Below, piece after piece: positions 1-7,621 of a DNA stretch of 64,000 nucleotides. Below the pieces are notes generated by a model. The model did no database searches. It was not told the DNA's origin and worked only from the letters and a program-made list of their open reading frames with translations. Both the position numbers and the translations under genes were made by a program. Position 1 is the first letter of the stretch. Each line of letters opens with the position of its first letter. Origin of the DNA: DASYKT01 sp963718105 (GTDB taxonomy: Bacteria > Acidobacteriota > Blastocatellia > Pyrinomonadales > Pyrinomonadaceae); contig OY970352.1 of the NCBI GenBank assembly GCA_963718105.1, forward strand, positions 3,038,001-3,102,000, in the 5' to 3' direction.

Positions 1-249
1 TGGCAGACAGCACAGCTCGTGCGGAATTGCCTGCAGTTGGTAAATCAGGAGAAAAAAGTGATCGTCCTGGGCCCGGCGCCGGCGCCGCTGGCAAGATTAA
101 AAGGCGAATTCCGCGTCCAGATTCTGTTAAAATCACCCAACCGCAAGCGTTTGCGTGAAGTGCTCGACCGCGCGCTGGCCGAGGTGCAGGAAAGGCACGG
201 CGATATGCGGATCGTTAAAGTAGAGATCGACCCGATGAATTTGATGTAG
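1..249 (+). CDS. priA: Primosomal protein N' (PriA helicase), C-terminal fragment
   Basis: The open frame enters from the left edge of the window, so only about the last 82 residues of the replication-restart helicase PriA are present. PriA unwinds stalled forks and reloads the replicative helicase. The visible part holds the characteristic C-terminal core VLGPAPAPLARLKGEFR, followed by the segment LLKSPNRKRLREVLDRAL and the ending IVKVEIDPMNLM. These match the last domain of PriA proteins. The helicase motifs and zinc-binding cysteines lie outside the window. A GTG at position 19 is not a start; it is an internal valine codon. An inverted repeat follows the stop codon. Confidence 0.93.
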   Translation, partial: WQTAQLVRNCLQLVNQEKKVIVLGPAPAPLARLKGEFRVQILLKSPNRKRLREVLDRALAEVQERHGDMRIVKVEIDPMNLM

Positions 250-261
250 GATTTTTGCTAT

Positions 262-378
262 TTTGTTTTGGCTTTGTTCGTGTATTTTTGTGTGATTTCG
301 TGGTTACATTTTTTAAGCTCAGGCAACAACGGCGTAAGACTGGAACCACGAAACCACACGAACTAACACGAACAAAAC
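262..378. repeat. Long inverted repeat between priA and lpxD
   Basis: The left arm (about 273-306) and right arm (about 342-377) are near-complementary and built on the words TTCGTG..TTTCGTGGTT and AACCACGAAA..CACGAAC. The stem could end priA transcription. No clear T-run follows, so a pure rho-independent terminator is not certain. Confidence 0.6.
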
Positions 379-415
379 GTTCACGAAATTAAACAGCAAC
401 GCCTGATAAAAGAAT

Positions 416-1450
416 ATGAAACTTTCAGAGTTAGCGGAAAAAACTTTTTCCACCATCGAGAACGGTGATGCCGATACGGAGATCAGCGGGGCCGCCGGGT
501 TGGATATCGCCGAAAGCACGCAGGTTACTTTCCTCGCCAATCTCAAATACACGCCGCAGATCGCCGATACCAAAGCGGGCGCTATCTTTTTGAATGAAGA
601 CGCCGCGATCGGGCGCGCGGACATTGCCGTGCTGCGCAGCAAAGATGCCTATGTCGCCTACACGCGCGCGCTGCGTTTGTTTCATCCGGAACCGAAATAT
701 GCTTCGCAGGTGCATTCGTCGGCTTCTATTCACGAAACGGCCCGGGTCGCCGAAGATGCTTCCATCGACGCCTTTGTTTCCGTCGGCGCAAATTGCGTGA
801 TCGAAAGCGGTGTCAAACTTTTTCCCGGCGTCGCAATTTACGAAGGCGCGGCTATCGGCAAAGACACGGTCATCCACTCCGGAACCTCTGTAAGGGAAAA
901 CTGCGTGATCGGTGAACGCGTGATAATTCACAACAATGTCACCGTGGGCTGCGACGGATTCGGTTTTGCCAAAGATGAAGAAAAACATTGGCTGAAGATT
1001 CCGCAGGCCGGGCGCGTCGTCATCGAAGACGATGTCGAGATCGGCGCGGGCACCACCATCGACTGCGCTTCGGTTGGAGAGACGCGCATCTGCCGCGGCG
1101 TGAAGATCGACAACCTGGTACAGATCGGCCATTCCTGTTTTGTCGATGAAGACGCGCTCATTTGTGCGCAGACCGGCCTGGCGGGCAGCTCGCACATCGG
1201 CAAACGCGTCATTCTGGCCGGCCAGGTAGGCATAGCCGGGCATCTGAAAGTCGGCGACGATGCGGTGGTAACCGCAAAAAGCGCCACCAGCCATGACGTG
1301 GAACCGGGCAAGGTTATCTCCGGCGTTCCGGCATTCGACAATCGAGATTGGCTGCGCTCGACCGCCGCGTTTCGCCGGCTGGGAGAGATGGTGCAGAGAA
1401 TTCGGGAGTTGGAGAAAAAGATTGAAGAACTAAGGAAAGTGGATCAATAA
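416..1450 (+). CDS. lpxD: UDP-3-O-acylglucosamine N-acyltransferase
   Basis: LpxD adds the N-linked 3-hydroxyacyl chain from acyl-ACP to UDP-3-O-acylglucosamine, the third step of lipid A synthesis, in the cytoplasm. The 344-residue length is normal for the family. An N-terminal uridine-binding domain covers about 1-95. A left-handed beta-helix of hexapeptide repeats runs from about 100 to 305. His239 in DNLVQIGH sits where the catalytic histidine of the family lies. A short charged helical tail ends the protein. It stands alone, without lpxA, fabZ or lpxB, which is a scattered arrangement compared with Proteobacteria. It marks the host as an LPS-type diderm. Confidence 0.96.
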   Translation: MKLSELAEKTFSTIENGDADTEISGAAGLDIAESTQVTFLANLKYTPQIADTKAGAIFLNEDAAIGRADIAVLRSKDAYVAYTRALRLFHPEPKYASQVHSSASIHETARVAEDASIDAFVSVGANCVIESGVKLFPGVAIYEGAAIGKDTVIHSGTSVRENCVIGERVIIHNNVTVGCDGFGFAKDEEKHWLKIPQAGRVVIEDDVEIGAGTTIDCASVGETRICRGVKIDNLVQIGHSCFVDEDALICAQTGLAGSSHIGKRVILAGQVGIAGHLKVGDDAVVTAKSATSHDVEPGKVISGVPAFDNRDWLRSTAAFRRLGEMVQRIRELEKKIEELRKVDQ

Positions 1451-1470
1451 CGGCCACTTTCGCCCTTTTC

Positions 1471-2136
1471 TCAAGTTGAACTTATCTGACGCATGACCCT
1501 CTCGTGTAATTTGGGAATTAATACTTTCATTTTTGTTCTTAACCTTTTCGAAATCGTAACTATACTGGTCTCTTTTACCGGAGAAACAAGTTTTTCTAAC
1601 TTCAATTGAGTTTTTTTATCGATCTTACCGGCGTTATGAACAAAGCAGTTCCTGTATACATAAATATATTCAATTAAATCCTTTTCGTTTCTGGTCAAAA
1701 AATCAATTCCATAAAGCTCGAAAAATTCTATATACTTAAATCGGTTATGTAATTTTAATTTCATCGATACTGCTTCGTGATCATTTTTGTTTTTACCAAT
1801 TATTAACTCATTTATTTTTTGTGTAAGAGCAGTTTTCTTTTTATGCTGAAAATATGATGGAAATTCACAGAGTAATTCTTGGACCAATTCTTTACAGTAG
1901 GTTTCAAACAGTGTCGATAAAGAGATGATTGCGTGTTCCGCACATGAATTCTCGATTCTGCTATGCTGTTCGTTTTGACTATTCTTAACAAGCTCGCCGT
2001 AATCAGGATGAACACCATAAGCATCTTGTTGATATATAAAATTATATCCTTTATTCCGCTCCATCACCTCTATAAGCATATTTGTTCGATCCAAATTTTC
2101 CCTGAAAACTTCAATTGCGCTGGTGGGTTCGATCAT
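1471..2136 (-). CDS. HEPN-like protein of unknown role, AT-rich
   Basis: This 221-residue protein is mostly predicted helix. It carries R162-x4-H167 (RNCFVH), the Rx4-6H signature of HEPN domains, many of which are RNases in toxin-antitoxin or abortive-infection systems. The word AIISLSTLFETYCKEL at about 69-84 also resembles the first HEPN helix seen in RiboL-PSP/MAE_28990-type proteins. Assignment to a HEPN subfamily is inference. Base composition is far more AT-rich than the surrounding genes (many Lys, Asn and Ile codons), which suggests acquisition by transfer. No antitoxin-like partner is adjacent; the gene converges on lpxD with a 20-base gap. AAGGG lies shortly before the ATG. Confidence 0.6.
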   Translation of the reverse strand: MIEPTSAIEVFRENLDRTNMLIEVMERNKGYNFIYQQDAYGVHPDYGELVKNSQNEQHSRIENSCAEHAIISLSTLFETYCKELVQELLCEFPSYFQHKKKTALTQKINELIIGKNKNDHEAVSMKLKLHNRFKYIEFFELYGIDFLTRNEKDLIEYIYVYRNCFVHNAGKIDKKTQLKLEKLVSPVKETSIVTISKRLRTKMKVLIPKLHERVMRQISST

Positions 2137-2205
2137 AGTTTTATTGCCCTTTATAATTTAATTGGCATTGCCCATAAATATCGTTTGGCAGTCAGAAAGT
2201 AACGG

Positions 2206-2309
2206 GTCAGTACCGGGAACGCAGTGACCGGCTAATGACGCGCGGTTTACTAGATTACCTGTAAACAAACCTTTATGCCCAAGCCGGTCACTACGTTCCC
2301 GGTACTGAC
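2206..2309. repeat. Inverted repeat, family A (REP-like), copy 1
   Basis: The 26-base arms at 2206-2231 and 2284-2309 differ by one base. They begin GTCAGTACCGGGAACG and continue AGTGACCGG, around a 52-base loop. A related element lies at 45070-45187. It sits directly upstream of the AT-rich HEPN-like gene. Confidence 0.85.
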
Positions 2310-2373
2310 TTCATGCCATAAATAAAAGAGGCGGCGCTCGTTAAAGCATCGCCTCACCTGGAAAGTTTTTCTA

Positions 2374-2401
2374 GCCTTATATAAAGGCCTTAATATAAGG
2401 C
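2374..2401. terminator. Hairpin over the stop codon of the downstream secreted-protein gene
   Basis: The arms GCCTTATAT (2374-2382) and ATATAAGGC (2393-2401) form a 9-base stem. It includes the stop codon region of the minus-strand gene at 2390-2923. There is no strong T-run, so termination or mRNA 3'-end protection is inferred. Confidence 0.45.
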
Positions 2402-2923
2402 CGCAAGCACACCGGCGAATCCGTCGCCGTCCACACCCAGCACCATCTCCGCCACGGTTTCTTTATTCACAACTTTTTTGGCGATGAGTTTGACCGCGTT
2501 CGCCGTTGGCGGCAGTACCACCGTTATCTGCGGCTTGGCGGCGCGTTCGTCAGCCTGGCCTTTGCCAATGACCATGGCCGGAATGCGAAGAGTGGCGGCC
2601 TGTCCGAGGTTGGTCGTTCGCGGCACTCCGCTTTCGTCGTGATCGGAGAGAACCGGCTGAACGGTTATATCCATTGCGCCAAATTTGCCGGTTTCTTTTG
2701 CGGCCGTGATATAAAAACTTACCTGAGCGCCTCCATCGGCTCTTCCGACGACAGCCGCCATCGCCCACCAATTGCGTTTATCCGTTCTCACCGGATCTTT
2801 CGCCTTCCAACTGTCAAAATATTCCTTGGCGGTCTTTTCCGTTTGTGCATCCGATTGTCCGAATGCCGAAAATGTAAGCAGTGAAAATGCGAGCACCAAA
2901 AATATCGATCTTTTAAGCTTCAT
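2390..2923 (-). CDS. Secreted protein of unknown function
   Basis: I do not recognise this 177-residue protein. A clear signal peptide (Lys-rich start, then IFLVLAFSLLTFSAFG) ends near residue 22-26, so it is exported. The mature part starts with a short helical segment (EKTAKEYFDSWKAKDP) and continues with beta-rich, mostly small and polar residues, without cysteines or a recognisable catalytic motif. The coding sequence has the codon style of its neighbours. It appears to be a single-gene unit. A periplasmic or outer-membrane location is likely. Confidence 0.75.
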   Translation of the reverse strand: MKLKRSIFLVLAFSLLTFSAFGQSDAQTEKTAKEYFDSWKAKDPVRTDKRNWWAMAAVVGRADGGAQVSFYITAAKETGKFGAMDITVQPVLSDHDESGVPRTTNLGQAATLRIPAMVIGKGQADERAAKPQITVVLPPTANAVKLIAKKVVNKETVAEMVLGVDGDGFAGVLAALY

Positions 2924-3225
2924 GAGAATTCCTTTTTGCCAATTTGAATAAGCACGGCCGCGCCGGAGTCATTTATATATTACCGATGCGGCGATGTCAA
3001 AGTTTTCCAAGTGTTGTGTAGCGTCCTAAAGCTATGGTGTCCGCAGCATTCGCAAGTAGATAAAAGATGATAGCTGATAACTGAAAGATCCGATCTATTC
3101 TCTATCATCTATCAGTTATTTCCGAACGATTTCACAACTTTAGAACAATGCCTAAGTGTTATAAGACACGCCCGTCTCCCTAGTTTCGTTGCGTTTAAAA
3201 CGGCGGCGATCTAAACTCATAAATT
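2924..3225. other. 302-base intergenic region with inverted repeat E, copy 1
   Basis: The only structure I see is an imperfect palindrome at about 3056-3125, built on GATAGCTGATAACTGA and CTATCATCTATCAGTTAT. A second copy of this family is at 42084-42156. No ORF or RNA gene was recognised. Confidence 0.6.
3056..3125. repeat. Inverted repeat, family E, copy 1
   Basis: An imperfect palindrome whose arms contain GATAGCTGATAACTG and CTATCAGTTAT, with GATCCGATCTATTC near the centre. It closely resembles the element before the methyltransferase gene at 42084-42156, which has GATTCGATCTATCAGC at its centre. Confidence 0.6.
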
Positions 3226-3699
3226 ATGACCACAGAAACACAGACGACCAGCGGTGACGTTTCCGAATCGGGCTATGACATCACGCCGATCAGCGACGAG
3301 GTGCGCGAACGCCTGGCCGCCGATCTGACCGAAGAGCAACGCGAAATATTATTGAACCAGGGAACTGAAGCCCCGTTTTGCGGAAATCTGACCGACACCG
3401 AAGACGACGGTGTTTACGCCTGCCGCATGTGCGGGCTGCCGCTGTTTCGTTCGGACAATAAATTTCATTCGCGTTCGGGCTGGGCGTCGTTTTACGCGCC
3501 GTTCGATACCGATCACATCCGTTATCTGACCGATACAAAATATGGGATGAGCAGGACCGAGATCCGCTGCGCGCGCTGCGACGGGCATCTGGGCCACGTA
3601 TTCGACGACGGCCCGGCGCCAACCGGCCAGAGGTATTGTCTTAATTCCGCCTCGCTGGAATTTTTTCCGGCAGGTGAGGAAGTCCCGCAAAAAGTTTAA
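3226..3699 (+). CDS. msrB: Peptide-methionine (R)-S-oxide reductase
   Basis: MsrB reduces methionine-R-sulfoxide in oxidised proteins using thioredoxin-type donors. All family signatures are present: zinc-binding pairs C66-x2-C69 and C115-x2-C118, the substrate-pocket segment FHSRSGWASFY (about 80-90), the GHLGHVFDDGP segment, and catalytic C138 in RYCLNS. Length (157) is normal, with a polar N-terminal stretch of about 20 residues. No export signal is visible, so it should be cytoplasmic. It stands alone, not fused to or beside msrA. A composite repeat starts at its stop codon. Confidence 0.96.
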   Translation: MTTETQTTSGDVSESGYDITPISDEVRERLAADLTEEQREILLNQGTEAPFCGNLTDTEDDGVYACRMCGLPLFRSDNKFHSRSGWASFYAPFDTDHIRYLTDTKYGMSRTEIRCARCDGHLGHVFDDGPAPTGQRYCLNSASLEFFPAGEEVPQKV

Positions 3700-3801
3700 G
3701 GCGGAAACCAGGGCAGTAATGGAGCGTGTTTCTTTAACACACTCCATAACTGCCGCGTTTCTACCTTTTTAACACGCTCCATAACTGTCGCGTTTCTGCC
3801 T
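3698..3801. repeat. Composite inverted repeat, family C, copy 1
   Basis: A left arm (3698-3732: AGGCGGAAACCAGGGCAG, then TAATGGAGCGTG) can pair with either of two right arms (3736-3768 and 3771-3801, both with CTCCATAACTG then CGCGTTTCT). It starts at the msrB stop codon. Related copies lie at 57966-58126 and, as a half element, near 60724. Confidence 0.8.
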
Positions 3802-3821
3802 GCGCGCTGATGCGCTCAGGA

Positions 3822-5459
3822 TCAATTACAATCCCAGGCGTTGTTAATGCGCTTGGCGATCGCACCGTTTCCTCCCGAATTACACGGAGTGGCCTTGGTA
3901 CAATTCGAACAATAGACCACCGTTCCGTTCACCGCCGAACCGACTGCCGCTCCCAGGCTTGCGTAAGCAACCGTCCCGTAAGTGACCGAGCCGTCATTAT
4001 TGAGCGTCACCTTTCCGCCGTTGTTGGTATCAAAGACGTATTGGCTGTAGTCGTTCTGATTGCCCTTGAACCACAGTGAGCCGTCGGCCTCGCTGCGGGT
4101 AATATCGAACCAGAAACTTCCTCTTCCTAACCGCAGCAGCGGCCCGGAAGCCGAAGTCGGCGCGACCAGAGCCATCGCCGGTATTCCGGTACTGGTATCG
4201 TAGTTGATGCTGTGGGGAACAGTACTGGCAGCGTTGAATTGATTCACGCTGCTGATCACCGCCGCCCCGCCGGACGTGGCATAAGTAGAACTGGTACAGC
4301 CGCCACCTTCAAAGCAGAATTTGTCTCCGTAGGAATAGATCTGCGCATAGCCGGTCGCATAGGCCGGCACATAGGTGCCCCCGGTAGAGTAAAACTGATT
4401 TGCCGTCGAAACCACCGTGCTGGCATTGACCGTCACCGGGCTCATATAAAAGTTGTTGGTCAAAAAGATCGGCGACGATCTGTCACCACCCTGAATATAG
4501 ATCGAGTTTCTAAAACCCTCGTCCACGACGTTGCTGATGCTCAAATTAGCGTGGTCTTTGACGTAGATCAGGGCGGTGGCCGGTGATTCCGTGCCGTTTC
4601 CGATCACCAGATTTATGCTCGTATAGGTGCTCCGCTCCAGAAAAAAAGCGTAGGTGTGATTTCCGTCGAGCGGCGTGCCGGTGCTGAGCGCGTTGCCCGC
4701 CGGAACGATAGTTTCTATACTCGAAATATTCCACCCGGAATTGTTCGAGTTGAGATGAACGCCGATATTACAGTATTGGAAAGCGGCGTGTTCGAGCCTC
4801 ACACCGTCGCACTGCCACAGCCCGGTCTGGTCGCCGCCGACGGCCGGATTGTCCACGGCATTCACATAAATGCCTTTGTCCAGGTGATCGAAGGTCAGGT
4901 TGGTCATCTCAAAGTTAAGAGATGAATAATTGTTGACATCGCCTCCCCGGAAAAGTATCCCGATGGTCCCGGTCGCGTTCAAGCCGCTGGTCAGCGCCAT
5001 GTCCCGGATCGAAACCGAGTAAATACCCTCACCGATCTTAAAGATCGCCTTGTTATTGGCCGTTTGAATTATTTTGGAAGTAAGATCGGAGGGTACTTGC
5101 GGCGTAGGAGTTGGCGAAGGCATGGGATTTGGCGTCGGCTTCGCAAAATATACGCCCCGCCCGGTTCCCTCTAGTATCCGGTAACTATAAACCGTCAGTT
5201 CGTTATCGATAAAGTAATCTCCCTCGTCAAAGATCAATTTGCCGAAGGATGCGTTAATGGCCCTCTGCAGCCGCCCGGTATCGTTCTGGGTAAAAGTACC
5301 CGTGATATATCCATCGAAATTAGGAGAGCCGTTGTCCCACGGGAAACAGCTCGTATGATAGATGCCGTCTATCTTGCCTCCCGAACATGCTCCGTAAGCG
5401 GGCGAGCCAAAAACCAAAACGCAAAATAACATCGCACTTGCTAGAACTAAATACTTCAT
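3822..5459 (-). CDS. Secreted beta-helix protein with Cys-rich C-terminal tail
   Basis: This 545-residue exported protein has a signal peptide (LVLASAMLFCVLVFGSPAYG). A Pro-rich linker PTPNPMPSPTPTPQVP at about 104-120 is followed by a long run of short beta-strand repeats typical of right-handed beta-helix or pectate-lyase-like folds. The N-terminal segment FGKLIFDEGDYFIDNELTV matches the start of that domain. The C-terminus has the pattern YC-x2-C-x5-PC-x2-GG and a final NNAWDC. The same tail is found in the gene at 46548-48209. Function is unknown; carbohydrate binding or lysis at the cell surface is plausible. AAAGGAG precedes the ATG. Confidence 0.75.
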   Translation of the reverse strand: MKYLVLASAMLFCVLVFGSPAYGACSGGKIDGIYHTSCFPWDNGSPNFDGYITGTFTQNDTGRLQRAINASFGKLIFDEGDYFIDNELTVYSYRILEGTGRGVYFAKPTPNPMPSPTPTPQVPSDLTSKIIQTANNKAIFKIGEGIYSVSIRDMALTSGLNATGTIGILFRGGDVNNYSSLNFEMTNLTFDHLDKGIYVNAVDNPAVGGDQTGLWQCDGVRLEHAAFQYCNIGVHLNSNNSGWNISSIETIVPAGNALSTGTPLDGNHTYAFFLERSTYTSINLVIGNGTESPATALIYVKDHANLSISNVVDEGFRNSIYIQGGDRSSPIFLTNNFYMSPVTVNASTVVSTANQFYSTGGTYVPAYATGYAQIYSYGDKFCFEGGGCTSSTYATSGGAAVISSVNQFNAASTVPHSINYDTSTGIPAMALVAPTSASGPLLRLGRGSFWFDITRSEADGSLWFKGNQNDYSQYVFDTNNGGKVTLNNDGSVTYGTVAYASLGAAVGSAVNGTVVYCSNCTKATPCNSGGNGAIAKRINNAWDCN

Positions 5460-5745
5460 TTTTCTCTCCTTTTGTTGGGAAATACTTCCGGAGAAATACT
5501 TCTTTTTTTGTAAACTCTTGGTAGGCCTTCAATTGTGGGATTAAAGTGAAGGCAAAATTGATATTGGAGCTTTAACAGTAATCTATTTGTTTAACATTGT
5601 AAACCATTTTGCAACATTTTTTGCTTCGTTTGGTGTGATTAATGAGGCAGGTTGAAAATACGGTTTGATCTAATCGCAGGAGGAGCGGTACTTAGCGGGT
5701 TAAAATAAATCGTCAATCAAATGGCCTTAGGGGCAAAGTAGGTGT
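5460..5745. other. AT-rich intergenic region upstream of the beta-helix gene
   Basis: This 286-base gap carries the promoter side of the minus-strand beta-helix gene. It is AT-rich, but I found no pair of -35/-10 boxes good enough to name, and no ORF. Confidence 0.4.
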
Positions 5746-6240
5746 TTATTGCAAACTTTTTTCTATCTCACGGCGGAACCCGGCATAGTAAGCCGCGCCC
5801 CAGACCGGAGTTTTCTCAAAATACGCCAGATTCCCGTTGACCAGATCGATGGCTACCGGCATTTCAAAAGCCGACCAGTGTTTTATGGGGGCCGTGTCCT
5901 TGATAAAGGCTAACGTCTCCGGATGTAAATTTTCAGTTATCGCCACCGCGTAGCAAAACAAGGCAACAAAAAAACCATTGGGGAGCGCAACAGCCTTGTT
6001 GCGATTCGCAAATTCAAACGCGGCCGCGGAAAATTGCTGCGTCACGGAAGGCGTCAGGTTCGGAATCTCCGCAAAGACAAAAAATGTTTCCGCCATCCCG
6101 AATTTCGAGAGCTCGAAACGCGAGCGGCGCACTGCGTATTTGTAATTCTGCGGCTGGTAAATTTCCGGAGCAAGCGGGACAAAACTATTCGCCGCAAGTT
6201 TTTGTGAAACGAATTGCAGCCACGCATTACTGTTTGTCAT
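5746..6240 (-). CDS. Uncharacterised protein translationally coupled to ntrX
   Basis: This 164-residue soluble protein is not recognised. It has no signal peptide or membrane segment. It is rich in aromatic residues and contains a stretch with FFVALFCYAVAITENL. Its start overlaps the end of the response-regulator gene (6227) by 14 bases, so it is the third gene of the ntrY-ntrX transcript and probably depends on it for translation. That arrangement suggests a related role, but nothing in the sequence gives a function. Confidence 0.7.
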   Translation of the reverse strand: MTNSNAWLQFVSQKLAANSFVPLAPEIYQPQNYKYAVRRSRFELSKFGMAETFFVFAEIPNLTPSVTQQFSAAAFEFANRNKAVALPNGFFVALFCYAVAITENLHPETLAFIKDTAPIKHWSAFEMPVAIDLVNGNLAYFEKTPVWGAAYYAGFRREIEKSLQ

Positions 6241-7621
6241 TTTTGCTTTCTCCCTGGCCGTTCCCTTTTATCTCGCTCTTAAGCTGAATACCCAAATTCC
6301 TAATGCGCCGGTGCAGGTGGCTGCGGTCGACCCCCATCAGCTCAGCCGCGCGCGAAACGTTACCTTCGGCTTCCGCCAATTTTTTCTGAATAAATTCGCG
6401 TTGGTAGGCCTCGGTGGCTTCTTTAAAAGAAGGAAACCGGAAAGACGATGCGGGCGGGATCTCGTCGTTCATCAACGGCAGGTCGTCGGCCGCGATCTTC
6501 TGTTTGGATTTCATTATCACGATGCGTTCGATGGTATTTTTGAGTTCACGCACATTGCCGAGCCAGGCATAGTTTTGCAGCGCTTCGATCGCATCGGGTG
6601 TGAAATTTTTTAACCGCTTGCCATAATCGGCGGAAAAACGTTTGTTAAAGTGGTGGACGAGGAGCGGTATGTCTTCGAGGCGCTGGCGCAGCGGCGGCAC
6701 CTGAAACGGGATCACGTTAAGCCGGTAAAAAAGATCGGCGCGAAAATCGCCTTTTTCGATCAGATCGTCGAGGATCTGATTTGTCGCCGCCAGGATACGG
6801 ATGTCCACCTGCACCGGCGTGTTGCTTCCGACCGGTTCAAAGCGCTGCTCTTCCAACACGCGCAGGACCTTGGCCTGTACCTTGGCGCTCATATCGCCGA
6901 TCTCGTCAAGAAAAAGCGTGGCGTTATCCGCCAGTTCAAACTTCCCTTTTTTCGCGCCGGTCGCGCCCGTAAAGGCGCCTTTTACATGCCCGAAAAGTTC
7001 CGACTCGACCAGTTCTTCCGGAAGGGCGGCCGAATTAACTTCAATAAATGGAGCATTTGCACGGCGCGATTGGAGATGGATGGCGCGCGCCACGAGTTCT
7101 TTGCCGGTCCCGCTTTCGCCGGAGATCAAAACGCGGCCTTCGGTCGGGGCCACCACGGCGATCTGTTTTCTCAGCGCGCGCATGGCGACGGATTCGCCCA
7201 CCATTTCATATTCGCGCCAGAGTTCTTCACTTAGCTGCTCGTTCACCCGTTCCAGATTGTACTGGCGCAAAGCGTTGCGCACGGTAACCACTACGCGTTC
7301 CAGCGAGAGCGGCTTTTCGATAAAATCGAACGCGCCGAGCTTGGTCGCTTTGACGGCCGTTTCGATATTGCCATGGCCGGAGATCATTATCACCGGCATA
7401 TCGCTGCCGGCGTCTTTTAAATTTTTCAGCGTTTCAAGCCCGTCGATACCCGGCAGCCAGATGTCGAGCAAGATACAGGAAAAATGTTTTTCGCTTGCCG
7501 CTTTTAAACAGTCCTCGCCCGAGGCGGCGGTTTCCACCGTGAAACCTTCGTCTTCTAAAACGCCGCGCAGAGTTTCCCGTATACCGCGCTCGTCATCTAC
7601 TACTAAAATTAAATTAGACAT
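6227..7621 (-). CDS. ntrX: Sigma54-dependent response regulator (NtrX-like)
   Basis: This 464-residue NtrC-family activator hydrolyses ATP to open promoters bound by sigma54 RNA polymerase. It has an N-terminal receiver domain (1-120, phosphoacceptor Asp53) and a central AAA+ domain. The Walker A motif is GESGTGKE (168-175) and the sigma54-contact loop is GAFTGA (215-220). A Fis-type helix-turn-helix near the end carries GNVSRAAELMGVDRSHLHRR. Its start overlaps the end of the kinase gene by 8 bases, typical of NtrYX pairs. Target genes cannot be told from this window; no nitrogen genes are adjacent. The NtrX label rests on the NtrY-type partner. Confidence 0.9.
   Translation of the reverse strand: MSNLILVVDDERGIRETLRGVLEDEGFTVETAASGEDCLKAASEKHFSCILLDIWLPGIDGLETLKNLKDAGSDMPVIMISGHGNIETAVKATKLGAFDFIEKPLSLERVVVTVRNALRQYNLERVNEQLSEELWREYEMVGESVAMRALRKQIAVVAPTEGRVLISGESGTGKELVARAIHLQSRRANAPFIEVNSAALPEELVESELFGHVKGAFTGATGAKKGKFELADNATLFLDEIGDMSAKVQAKVLRVLEEQRFEPVGSNTPVQVDIRILAATNQILDDLIEKGDFRADLFYRLNVIPFQVPPLRQRLEDIPLLVHHFNKRFSADYGKRLKNFTPDAIEALQNYAWLGNVRELKNTIERIVIMKSKQKIAADDLPLMNDEIPPASSFRFPSFKEATEAYQREFIQKKLAEAEGNVSRAAELMGVDRSHLHRRIRNLGIQLKSEIKGNGQGESKNDKQ

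Noticed and set aside
431..1294. Long minus-strand open frame opposite lpxD
   Set aside because: It lies fully antisense to a well-conserved gene, has no family signature and reflects codon bias.
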